From the NCBI GenBank assembly GCA_030549495.1, contig JAUIRK010000046.1, forward strand, positions 558,001 to 622,000: a stretch of 64,000 nt of DNA. Direction: 5' to 3'. Each line of letters begins with the position of its first letter. Within the stretch, counting starts at the first letter, position 1. Under the pieces are notes generated by a model. That model ran no database searches and was not told the origin of the DNA. It was given only the letters and a program-made list of their open reading frames with translations. This DNA is from Nectonema munidae. Lineage: Eukaryota > Nematomorpha > Nectonematoida > Nectonematidae. Made by a program: the position numbers and the translations under genes. Shown here one piece after another: positions 12,601-23,099 of this stretch.

Positions 12601-15600
12601 ACACAAGTAAAATTTCTCTTTTATACGTTTTCTCAGCATTGTCGTTAGATGATATGATATAAGATATATTCATTTATTACTTTATCTCAAGGAATCTTGC
12701 AAAAGTTCCGTTACCTTATAATTTTATCTTACTTTTATCACTATAGACAATGATTCAAATGATTCGAGATAATAGTATTAGCAAGAACTTGAGACAGATT
12801 TAATTTAAAAAGACTTAAATCGATATATTAAGCACATGTTTATAGAATATTTTCCATTCACGTTATCTTCTTTATATTCATGATTTTACGGTTTATTTCC
12901 TTAAATCTCCATTAATAACGTTCCATAACAAAGGTATATTTCAAATATCTACATCATAATTTTCATCATCTTTTTGATATTTGCCTTGCAATGAATTTAT
13001 ACTGGGTAAATCTGCCGATTTAAAAATAGAGATAAATCAGAGTAAATACGTTTCAGGTATGGCACATTAAATATTGAATATGAAATTCCCATTGAAAAAT
13101 TTTTGCACACGCATATTCAAACATTGGTGGTGATCAATGTATCATCTTTAACAACTTCTAATTATTTCATCATGATCTTGATTAATTATTGCTTATATAA
13201 TTATTAATCCTCTAAATTGCCAGTAGAGATAAATTTCTTTAATCTTTGGTTGTATGCATGTTTTTCTTTCTCCAAAAGACAAAGAAAAATCTAAAATCAT
13301 TTTGGAAAAGCTGTAAACTGAGCAAAACGTTTAATGAAATTAAAGGTTTTTCATTTATCCAAATCTTTAGTTTATATTCCTTTGTCTTTAGCTAACTAAT
13401 TTGGATATTTTTTTGGAATCAGAGTTTCTAAGCCATTTTGACAAAAAGGCATTCTATTTTACAATTTTCTTTAATAACATATAATAGTTATCTCTTCTTT
13501 TGAAAGACTTGGAATCAAATATTTTACAGTCATAAAATGAACAGGATTTCATTTTAAAAATAGCCAATATAATTTTACAACACTTTCCATTATATACATA
13601 TACATAATAAATCCTCCATTGACATTCCGATTAGACAAATCAAGAAATATATGTTTCTATGCAACCAGTTTTTAACAGTGTGTCATAGTTGAGTGTTTAA
13701 AGTTTAGCTTTGTGTAGTAAGGATTAGGATTCAAACGGATAACTAACCAAAATATTATCAAGGCTCAAAATAATTATTGATCAGTATAGGGAGATTGTGT
13801 CAAAAATCACTCTGCTCCAGAGAAGTGTACATCTTTAAAACACATCCATATCAAATCTATCAACTCCATCAAATAACTTTTCCCACATATTTATTGATGA
13901 TCAAACTCTGAAGACAAAGAATCAGTTTGAATCTTCCCTTTTCTTCATAAGATGATAAAAATTGATTTTATAACTAAAAATGCTGCTAATCAGATATTTA
14001 ATGGCAAGACCATTTGGAAGGTCGTGGAAAGAAACAACATCATTGTTTTTATAATAGGTCAGTGTGTGACGTGATAAAAGGAATCATCATAAGAAGATAG
14101 TTTTCGATACAGATCTTAGGTTCTCACATTTGTCAAAGGTGATAAATGGAAAAAACAACAAAATAGTCAGCATGGTTCACTTCACATTTTCAAAGATCTA
14201 AGAAAATGAGCACATTTTGGTTCAGAAAGCAGGAATCCATCGCAACTCCGTAAAAGACGTTGAGTCATATATATATATATAATATATATGATTTTATGCC
14301 ATCCTGTCAACTTGATTAAATACGTCCTAAAAGCAGTTAAAATAAAAAGAAATCACAATCACCCAGCAGTAAACATAGAGTTTTTTGGAGTTGACAATGC
14401 AGGAGACGAAAAAGAAGGTTGATGGCGCTGTAAGGACGAGGATGGAGTTCGCATTGAAGATAAGTGACCTTTATTCTCATGCTGGAAGGAGCTTTGAGAG
14501 TCCTTGGCATTCAAAATCAATTTCACAGCGTCTAGAACATTCTTTACAGGAGTTTCATTGCCTTTATTATTATTCGAAGAAGTGGTAGCAGCCTGTGCAG
14601 TTCTATCAGCACGCTTATCCTCGCTTCTTTCTCTCTTGCGCTGTTTAGCATAAAAGTCTGACTTGAGACGAGGAGCTGTCTCGTATTCCTGAAATCGTTT
14701 ACTCTTCCCATCCTTAGCACGGTGTGACGTGGACGCCTTTTCCTCATCAAATGAATGGCGTACGTGATCACGTGACGACCCACCACTTTTATACGCCGAA
14801 TATCCTACTTTCGTCGCGTCATCATAATGCTTTTTCGGCGTTCTATGAGAGGAGGATGAGGGGAATGTATGATCTAGATTTCGGTGATTGGCAGAATCAT
14901 CATTTCGAATCCTACTCATCTCTGACGTAAATTTGATTGATAGATAATGCCCCAAGTCGCCGTGCTAAACAAAGAAATGAGATTAGGGTTTGCGTGTATG
15001 AAAATAAATTATATAGGCTTATGAAAACGAATCCACAAACCAGAGTAAATCTGAGCTTTCATCCATTTTTGTTTAAACATTTAATTTTGAAAAAACTAAA
15101 GAGATAAGTTTTAATAACTGAAAAGGCATCATTTTATTTGTTTTTGTTGAAAAAAATAGGAACTACTCTTATAAGAAAAGTCAGGATAAAGAAAAGGGAC
15201 AGCACTAAGATATTATAATTTCTTTACAAAAAAATTATATCTAATGACATTTTGAATTTACTGGGTTGAATTCATGGGATAAATAAAAATAAAATCAAAA
15301 AACTTGACTTATTCAAAATTTTTAATTATGACGTCAAGATGTGTTCTGTTCTTCATAATTAAGAGAAGAATAAAAATGACTCAATAGGCATAAAAAGTCT
15401 ATGCTATGTTAAAAAGTCAGTCGTAATTACACGTAATTCATAGACTAGATACTAAAATCTTGAGGGTGATGAGAAGGAGTGGATTCCAAAGAACTTTTAT
15501 ATTTAAATAATTATTATTACATAAAATTTGTTTTTTAACTAAATATACATACCAGGGATGCGCCGCATATTAGAGGATAAAAAGAGCGATCAATTATTTT

Positions 15601-17940
15601 TAACGTCTTATACAGAGCGAGGAGTTAATATGTAAGTTCAAAATCTTTTTGATCTAATCCCATATTTTTAGAGAAAAAAACATAAAAGCTAAATGAACTC
15701 TTCTCTTAAGTTCTTTGGGAAATGTATCAATTTTAAAAAAGCTTTTCCAACTGGCTGGTTAATACGGTGTAGTGCACACACTCAAAAAATAATTTAGAGA
15801 ACAATTAGTTAATGATAACAGCCACACCCGATTGAGCAAAGAGACGCGTGCGGCTCCGCCAGCCACATTTGCCCACTACTGATACATAGAGTACAAATGG
15901 ACACATATGATATATTATTTAGAATTTCCGTGCACAACTAATTTAAGCTAAAAAAGGCATTTTTTGAATGAAGAAATAATATTTCCTGGTTCGGTGAATA
16001 GACATAAATAATAGTAACATAAAATATACAAATATACAAAATTATACAAATATACAAAATTGTTACGAGTTGTCATTGTTGTAGAGGTCTTATCTTTGTA
16101 CAATACTACTTTCATCATAAAATCAAAGAGCATAGTGTTATTCCAATTTGGATGTACATTTTTGTTCTTTAGATGCTAGATGTTAAATATGCATTTTGTT
16201 GAACTACCGTATAATCTAGATGAAATATTTTTTTTTAAAAAGGTAGATAATTTATTACTAAAGTGTTTTTTAATTTTATTTAAATAAATGTTTACAACTT
16301 TCAAAAAATAGAGTCTTGTAGTTTTTATGAAAAAACAAAACAATCAGTAATTTTGGATAACTTTTGAGTTTGAAAACGATAGTGGTCGAAAATTTTACTT
16401 ATTACTTTCAGCCTTCATATATGTTCTTTATTAGAATCCCAGCAACATTTTTAAATCTATTTTTGATTATTTTTTAGATATATTTTAATCCAAACACAAA
16501 GAGAAATTTTAGTTTTTTAGGTACATTACATTTAAAAAAGTTTAACAATTAATAATTTTTTAATTATGTGTGTCTGTTATTACACACTCTATTATGGTTT
16601 ACTTTGTTCATCTTTATATTAGTTAAATTCTGTTCAATTTATTCTTAGAAAATGAAAAAACATAAAATATCTGACTATTTCAAATTATAGTTTTATAAAA
16701 AAGGACAATTTATTCTAAATTCTCCTACACTAGTAAGCCCCAAACAATTACGTTCAACTTTAATTGAAACTTCTTTATGTTCTAATAATAATAATAATAT
16801 ATTGTCTTCTATTATTCCAACTTTATCCCCTAATTTTGTTGAAGAAGAATATTGTTGAAATTCAATTAAAGTTAGAACCATAAGTTGCACTTTCAATTCC
16901 CAAATTAGCATACAAAGTATATCCAAAAAAGGATCGCTTATAGTGGATAGGGAAGCATATTGACCCAGAACTTTTGTTGAATTCTATTGATGCATTTTTT
17001 GGAAAAGAAGAAAGGAATAATTAGGCAAACGCTGTAGAGGAGATAACAAAAAAGGTTTGAATAAACCTCCATTCATTAGTTGATTGGGAACATTTTCAAA
17101 ATGAAACTCTTTCAGTATAAAATTATAATAGAACATGTAAGATTTTCTGTATTCAAGAGAACTTTCGCATTATATAAGAAACACATTTAAATGATTTGTT
17201 TGAGATATTTTTGAAGCAAATATAAAATTGAGAGAGGTCTGATTGACTAAATCTCGAATCCTTTATTAAAATCAGGACAGGATTAAGCATGTTCATTTGA
17301 CAGGAATGTTCCTCTACGCTTCCTTACATCCGCCATTGCTTACAATACTCCACTAAAAAAGGAAGCAAATCTCCTCGCGCGATGATTATCGAGCACAAAG
17401 GTAAAAAGACAGTAGCCGTGCCTTTAATTCATTGTGTGAGGGACAAAGAATAATAAAATTAAATACATTTTTCATCAAAGCAGATCTAGCAGTTCTCGCT
17501 TGAGATGCATCAGCGAATGTAACGAAGGCGCATTTCTTGGACTGTCCATAACTACTTCTCATCAACAAAACTAAAAACGAAAGTTGAAAAATATTAAATC
17601 TCAAAGGATCCATTTAAATGAAACAAAGGGCATTAGACATTGCTACGCAAGACGTACACTTCAAAGGCAAAAAGATTTTTTTCTTACAAATAGTAAGTAG
17701 GGTTACACCCAGGCTTGTTGATAGGGGACAAGGAAATAGATGAGCCTAACTCTGCAGGAATATAATTTGGCGCTCTACCATTGGATGGAACTCCCTTGAG
17801 ATATATAAATTTATACGCTTTCTATTAGGTTAGCCTGCTCGGAATCAGCTTCTTTCATGTGTGGTGAATCTGGTGACGCGACTTACATCATACGTTCTAT
17901 TTTGAGTTGTATACTTGATGCCGAGATAAAACATTCGAAA
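6679..17940 (-). CDS. RRM-like, Ser/Arg-rich protein gene, five exons
   Basis: Minus-strand exons that join in phase: 17887-17940, 17688-17821, 17467-17554, 14363-14964 and 6679-7042. Introns are 65 nt, 133 nt, 2.5 kb and 7.3 kb. Exon 1 holds a possible start ATG (17934-17932), so the model is roughly 400 codons. The first part resembles an RNA-recognition motif: beta-1 KFIYLKGVP, an RNP1-like KKCAFVTF, helix DASQARTARSALMKN and beta-4 LGHYLSIKF. These last pieces are split across exons 3 and 4 with spacing normal for an RRM. The segment between beta-1 and RNP1 has the right length but an unusual sequence. The rest is disordered, rich in Ser, Arg, Lys and Gln (for example KQRKRERSEDKRADR), ending KSKHSY. 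The family role would be RNA binding in the nucleus; the exact gene is unknown. An alternative donor (AAAA/GTAAGC, near 6696) just before the stop would extend the protein. Confidence 0.55.
8498..8750 (-). other. 82-codon open frame in an intron
   Basis: An open frame preceded by a weak acceptor-like TAG and ending in TAA reads as a hydrophobic protein (segment STLWWIFAGWLKLHWF). It lies inside the long intron of the RRM-like gene on the same strand. No family is recognised and no start codon is obvious; it may be a transposon scrap or chance. Confidence 0.15.
9082..11302 (+). mobile_element. Tigger (pogo) DNA transposon, degenerate
   Basis: A 2,221-bp element flanked by TA, with inverted ends CAGTCAAATCTGCATTAGCG (left) and CAGTCAAACCTGTCTATAGC (read from the right), matching the known Tigger terminal sequence. 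The interior is more GC-rich than its surroundings. It carries broken transposase (DDE_1/CENP-B family) reading frames on +, with pieces such as NPALQLHDFKASNGW, MTSNLFGLFMTMLNKKMQRQ and QKCFRKCGI in different frames. Many stops and shifts make it inactive. It sits in the last intron of the RRM-like gene, in opposite orientation. Confidence 0.85.
11650..11962 (+). repeat. Dispersed repeat, copy 1
   Basis: About 250-300 bp that is clearly related to 13262-13610. Shared blocks include CCAAATCTTTAGTTT, TTTCTTTAATAACAT and GAACAGGA followed by TTTTAAAAAT. Same orientation, moderately diverged, non-coding. Family not recognised. Confidence 0.65.
13262..13610 (+). repeat. Dispersed repeat, copy 2
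   Basis: Second copy of the repeat at 11650-11962, about 1.6 kb downstream in direct orientation. The two share block order throughout, with small insertions and deletions. No terminal repeats or coding frame were seen. Confidence 0.65.
15553..15881. mobile_element. Possible hAT fragments
   Basis: The sequence read from 15881 downward starts CAGTAGTGGGCAAATGTGGC, a hAT-like terminus, and 15553 begins CAGGGATGCGCCGCAT, also terminus-like. The two do not match each other, so at least two truncated elements are likely. A GC-rich patch at 15826-15870 belongs to the right-hand one. Confidence 0.3.
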
Positions 17941-18189
17941 CTAATTTTAAGTTAAACAAAGTTCGCTATTTTATTCTCTTCATGCTAAAGTGAACTATAT
18001 ATGCTTAGAAAAGTTTTTGAGTTATACTCGCACAAAAGTGTAGATCTTTTGCTTTTCGAACATTTTTATCACGAAGCAGGGTATGGCTGAAGGGGATATT
18101 TCTCGTCTTTCAAAACCGTATGATAGAAAGATTATTATGGAATATTAAGAATAATATTTTGAAAAAAGTTTAGTGTGGTTGCGAGTTGA

Positions 18190-19140
18190 TAGGCATAGCT
18201 TGGAGTCTAATTAATGACTATTAATGATAATTAATAATAATAATAATTAATAATAGGTAATAATTAATTTAATTAATGATAAAGTTGGAGTCTAATTAAT
18301 TTTAAAAAGTTTTAACTATTTCAAAAACTTATTAGTTAAGTTTATTCCAATCAGTAACGGTTGCAATTCTTACCCCCCCCCCCCCCCTCTTCAGCTTCTG
18401 AATTTATTTGGCAACAAAAACTAACAACACCAAAAAAATGAGATCTTCATTACTTGAAAAGAAAAAGTTTGACTAATAACAAATGAGAAAATTTTTTTCT
18501 AAAATTTATATCATTTTGCAAAAAGTTTTTAACTTCAAAAACAAAAAAGTAAGAAATTGATGACTTCTTTAAAATTCTTCTTTTATTTGAAAAAAAATTA
18601 TGAATTTTTCTGTCAATTTTTTTAGTATATTCTTTCATAAAAGAAAGAAATATTAAATAGTTTCTTCTAGTCGGAGTCAGAAAGATTAAAAAACTTTTTT
18701 CACAAACTGCTGTACTCGAACCTACCGTAAAAAGGCCCGAAAGAGAATAGGAGTCATTTTACATAATACAAAATTTGCTGAACAAATTGGCCGACTGCTG
18801 ATTTATCAAACATTATTATTACGGGCATTCCACATAAAAAGGCATGACAAAGCAGTATTTAGGATGAGCGTGCAAATAATGCATTGAAAAATTATTATTT
18901 CTCCCTCTCCAATATAAAACGAGGGATGGAGAGTCCGTGGGAAAATATCCGCGACTACGACGCCGAGTTCAGGTTTCTTAAAAATTTAATGAATTTAACG
19001 CCAACTCCTTGCTTTGATTTTTAAAGTACCTTATTGTTGGAATTCATTAATAAGATTATAGACGAATTTTTTGATAAAGAGTTTGCTAAAATCATTGGAA
19101 ACTCTAAAATTCTGACACCGGTGTACCAAGAAATAATAAT
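18190..19140. other. Low-complexity, no gene seen
   Basis: An AATTAAT-rich microsatellite (18193-18300) and a 15-base poly-C run near 18373 are followed by A/T-rich sequence. I see no supported exon. Confidence 0.4.
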
Positions 19141-19166
19141 CGTCTGCCTAAAGCAGGGGTCGGGAA

Positions 19167-19841
19167 TAGTGTGTCCACTTTAAGGTCTTTTTTTCATTCC
19201 CTGGGGAACGAGGACCTCGTAATTTTTAAAAATTTCCCCAGGGAAGAAAAAGCGATTTTTTACAGTAAAAACTGTTCAGAAAAGAAAATTTAAAAGTCTC
19301 ATATAAGATTTTTATTGAAAAAAATTTAAATGCATAAAAGATTTCTGTTTTAAAAAAATATCTAAGAAAAATTAGAGTGTTCAAAGTTTCATCATTCAAC
19401 TGGTTTCTTATTTTTGTAGAAAAATAACGCATTGACGAAAACACTCTTTCGGCATCCAGAGAAGTTGGTTGTATGCTCTTTAAATTTTTGAATAAAGTTT
19501 CTAAAACTTCGCGCCTCTTCTAAATAAAGGTCAAATGTTTTTTTCATTATTTCTGCTATGCTTGAAATCTTGCTTTTAGTTTCACGTTCTTCATTTTCAT
19601 TAATCTTCAGAAATTCGTCCAATTCCTCCTTCACGCTTTTCTTCTCTGTTTTTTGGTTGCTAACGATTAATGTTTCATCTTTCTTCTCCGCTACTTCGAT
19701 ATTTTTGTCGTCGGATTCGACAAAAATTTTTTTTCAAAAATTCCCCGAGGAAATTTAAAATTTTTTTTCGAGGACGAGGATTTTGAAATTTCACGATTCC
19801 CCGGGGACTCGAGGACGAGGAATCCCGGGGTGGACACCCTA
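19167..19841 (-). mobile_element. Nested hAT element with transposase C-terminus
   Basis: A 675-bp insertion inside the outer hAT, flanked by a perfect 8-bp duplication GTCGGGAA (19159-19166 and 19842-19849). The ends are TAGTGTGTCCAC and, read from the right, TAGGGTGTCCAC, followed by related CCCGGGG/GAGGACGAGG blocks. Confidence 0.88.
19270..19640 (-). pseudogene. hAT transposase C-terminal remnant
   Basis: Within the nested element the minus strand encodes the hAT dimerisation region: PTSLDAERVFSSMRYF followed by STKIRNQLNDETLNTLIFLR, matching the family pattern SERVFS..G...T..RN.L..E....L.FL. The N-terminal zinc finger and catalytic core are missing. The upstream stretch FLKINENEERETKSK is in another frame, so the sequence is a dead, internally deleted copy. 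Confidence 0.75.
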
Positions 19842-20388
19842 GTCGGGAACCTATGGCTCGCGAACCAGAAATGGCTCTTTTGATGACTGCATCTGGCTCT
19901 CAGATAAATTAGGTGGCCTTCAGGATAAAGGGAGGTATTGCGATAATGCTTATCCTTCTTGCCAATTCTACACTCTCTTAATTTCGTCATCATTACGAAT
20001 CACGACGACACAAATAAAGCTGATGATGATGCAGACTTTGCTTATTAATAAATAACTTCGATAAAACAATCTTGTTTAAAATTCAGAGTCTTATTATACT
20101 ATAAAATCGTTGGTCTTCTTTTTCCATTTAGTTGTAATCAGTATTTAAAAATATATATGGCTCTCAGAGGATTAGATTTTAAAATATGTGTTTTTTGGGC
20201 TCTTTTAGTCAAAAAGGTTCCCGGCCCCTGGCCTAAAGCATACAAAATTCAATTGAAAAAGAAAAAAGACGATTAGTTCTCAAAATTCTGGTCCTCAGAG
20301 CGTTAAAATCTCCGGCTCCCGAGCCTTGTATAAAACTAGTTCGTATAAATAAAGCAGTGGTTTCATCGAATTATGCTGACATTGTTTA

Positions 20389-20752
20389 ATGATGATTCAC
20401 GATTTCCCAACAATAACTCCCCCAATTTTGCAAGAGGCTATGAGATTTTTAATAAAAAAGGTATGAATAAATTTTCTTAGAAAAATGATAATGCATAAAT
20501 CAGATATTATAATGACTTCTATTCTCACACCTTAATACAATTTTCATCATTACTGCCCTCATTAATTATTCCATTTTATCCTACTTAAAAATATGAAATG
20601 GAAATAATAATAATAATAATAGAGATTTTAAATTTTTTTCCTTTCTTCAGAACAGGAATTACCAGAGGGGTCAATACTATCGAGACCCTAGAGATCTATG
20701 GTACTTTTGTAAAAACTTTTTTGGCATTGACCTTTTTTATCAAACGTTATAA
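20389..20752 (+). CDS. Candidate two-exon small gene (57 codons)
   Basis: Exon 20389-20460 starts with ATG (MMIHDFPTITPPILQEAMRF...) and ends at AAG/GTATGA. The acceptor TTTCTTCAG opens exon 20651-20752 in phase 0 (NRNYQRGQYYRDPRDLWYFC...), which ends in TAA. The splice sites look good and residue usage is less A/T-driven than the random frames nearby. Family not recognised; it could also be one end of a longer gene or a relic. It begins 150 bp after the nested hAT cluster. Confidence 0.35.
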
Positions 20753-21619
20753 TTATTTGGTTTGTCATGCTATTTTGGGTGGATAAAAATTAGAAATTCG
20801 CAAACATGCTCGATAGACCAATATAGATTTGGAGAGAGCTGCTCTAAATAATATATTTAGTGTTTTTGATGAGATTTGATTGTGTAATGATTTTTGCTTT
20901 CATTGCTCCTTGATAGCAATAATGTGATTTTCTTTTATAAATGCCATCCAACAAAATTCTATGACATTTATTTATAAGCCTTCTAACAACAAAATCGGAA
21001 TGTAATAATGGCGAGTAAAAGCTAATCGAAAAGACAAATATCGGCAATGAAAATCGGTTAAGTTCTAGTCGGTAAAAAGGTTTAAAAATCTAGTGACATT
21101 ATTCAATTTTGGAATTAATTAACTAAACTTTTTCGAATTTAATGAATTCTTATGATCAATCAATTATAATTATTAATCAACAATTAAAAAACTATCACAT
21201 CGAATTAAAATAAGATCAGCCCAAAAATAATTCATTTTAATTAGCGACATTTTTCGATAAACACTAATAATAAAATAACGATTATAAAAATATTTCTATA
21301 AAAAATTCGTACCACTAAAAATGTAACTCATTAAAACTAACGCGGTACACAATGATATCACACATTTATGCTTCCTTTTCATGACCTTGGTAGCAGGAAA
21401 AAAATATAAATGAGAAAATATTAAATAAAACTGAATCATATGCATTCATCACACAGTATGTGAGAGTTTCGAGATGAAAAAGAGACACAATGAAGAACAC
21501 ATCGTAGATAAATCTTCATAAAAAAATATATCATGCATGCAAAATAAAAATATGTTTTGCTGATTTCAATGTAAGCACTACTATTATGCGAACCTTGTTA
21601 TCTACTATAGAAAAGAGGT

Positions 21620-21785
21620 GATATTTTGTGATTTTATTAAAATAGACGATCATTTGTGAGTATATTCATTGATTTTATTAAGGCAGACAAAATTTTTTGA
21701 TTTTATTGATTGATTTCAAAAAAAAACAAAATACATTATGATTTGATTGATTGATTTTGTAAAGTAGACAATATTTTATAATTTA
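21620..21785. repeat. Degenerate tandem repeat
   Basis: Units resembling TTGATTTTATTAA-N-AGACAA recur at about 21630, 21670 and 21755, mixed with TTGATTGATT runs. Non-coding. Confidence 0.45.
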
Positions 21786-21880
21786 ATAGCATTTGCTTAT
21801 CCAAGTAAAAAAGATGAGTGATAAAATTTATAATAAAGGGAAGGAAGAAGACTTAGTATGCTCAAGTCTTATCTAAGCAC

Positions 21881-22185
21881 TTAATTTAGTTCTGTCGTTT
21901 CAATAACACTATAATAATTCTTTATGCTCACTACATATTTCCAAAAAATATTCATTTTAATAGATTCAACAGTTTTGAATAATTTGTATTCTTCATTACA
22001 CCTAAGCAAAGTGTCAGGTGTAAGTGCCAAAGTGCAGTGATGCAACTTTTCTAAAGATTGCGCCAAACTTCTATAATCGTATTTAGGATGTACAAATGGA
22101 ATTAATACAAAAAATTTAAGGGAACATAGATGATCGTTGCATGCCAAATGTATTCTATTGAGCCTCATGGCAGAATAAATATGCC
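21881..22185 (-). CDS. Candidate minus-strand exon, unknown
   Basis: An open frame preceded by a pyrimidine-rich acceptor (TTCTTTTTACCAG) reads HIYSAMRLNRIHLACNDH, then LCSLKFFVLIPFVHPKYDYR and SLEKLHHCTLALTPDTLLRC, and stops at TAA. No family recognised. A weaker, similar-looking frame lies upstream on the same strand (22837-23046: LSTLSILVFVPLLRV), which suggests a duplicated exon. No start codon upstream of the acceptor was found. Confidence 0.3.
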
Positions 22186-22473
22186 TGGTAAAAAGAACAT
22201 TGAACTTTTAAACAGAAACCAAGCCAAATTAGCAGACTAAATCCGAAAGCAATTATCGTGTTTTATAGAGTACATTCACAGAGTTTTGCCTCTGTTTTAA
22301 ACGTTTAATAAAAATTAAGCAGTGTTACATATGATTAGATGCAAGACTTAGAAAAAAGAAATATTTTTCATTACCTATTGTAGCTTCCTATTTAATTGAT
22401 CTATTTATCCTTAATTATATTTAAAGATTATATAGATAGCTTTCATTTTTAATCGAACTTGATATATTTAAAG

Positions 22474-22773
22474 CAAGCAAGCTTCATTTCTTGGGACACT
22501 GGTCTCATTCTAGTCGCCAAAGGGTAAGCGAATAGTTAGAAAGATGAAACTTAAGATAGATATAAAAAGTTACTGTGCGAATGAATAAAGGGAATCCACA
22601 TTCTTATCATATATAGCTTTAACTTAAAAAACTAAGATGACTGAAAGAAAAAATACTATCTTTTAAGAAGCCAAATTTTGAGAAGACTTGAAAGAGAGTT
22701 GCTTCATTCACATGAGGATTCAATTGAGATAGATACAATTTGCCTTTTTGTTCATCAGCTAGAACGGTTTTAA
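22474..22773 (+). CDS. Candidate two-exon coding fragment, unknown
   Basis: Exon 22474-22523 (ASFISWDTGLILVAKG) ends at a GG/GTAAGC donor. A 144-nt intron leads to exon 22668-22773, joined in phase 2, reading SQILRRLERELLHSHEDSIE, then IDTICLFVHQLERF and TAA. The donor is strong and the acceptor weak. No upstream start was seen. It could be the 3' end of a + strand gene or a chance alignment of open frames. Confidence 0.28.
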
Positions 22774-23099
22774 AAAATGTAGTTCATAAAGGTTTAATAT
22801 TATAGTTAAAATTGTTGTGATTCCTTTGAAAAACCACTATTTAAAGCAGATATGTTGTAAACTTAGCTCAGCCTTACATTTAAGTACAATATGTAGATGA
22901 CAAGCACCTGGAAGACAAAAAACTCTTAGCAATGGAACAAATACAAGAATTGATAAGGTCGACAATTTTTTACCGCTCATGGTATTAAGGCAGACAAAGA
23001 GAGCTATACTTAGACCAATTCGCATAGACAAAGCAGATCCATCCATCCCATTGACATAGATCGATTATTCAGATGATTATTGAGTACTTAATTGTGACA

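Larger units (their letters stand above)
19154..20230. mobile_element. Outer hAT element interrupted by a second hAT
   Basis: The ends are inverted: CAGGGGTCGGGAACCT on the left and CAGGGGCCGGGAACCT read from the right. Both sides carry the same 8-bp target duplication, GCCTAAAG (19146-19153 and 20231-20238). Without the nested insert (19167-19841 plus its duplication) the element is only about 394 bp, so it is non-autonomous. The left part contains GGCTCGCGAACC and GGCTCTTTTGATGACTGC, wording I associate with widespread hAT families in animals. Confidence 0.88.

Noticed and set aside
15555-15615. Open segment TLKIIDRSFYPLICGASL with splice-like borders, in phase as an extra exon of the RRM-like gene
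   Set aside because: Adding it would push RRM beta-4 18 residues too far from RNP1, while direct joining of 17467-17554 to 14363-14964 gives normal spacing. Its border also looks like a hAT terminus (CAGGGATGCG).
16693-16926. 77-codon minus-strand frame with LGDKVGIIEDNI
   Set aside because: No splice context, start or family; driven by A/T-rich triplets such as AATAATAAT.
18050-18110. ATCACGAAG near 18068, similar to the U1 stem-loop I loop
   Set aside because: No 5' end, U1A site or Sm site follows; chance match.
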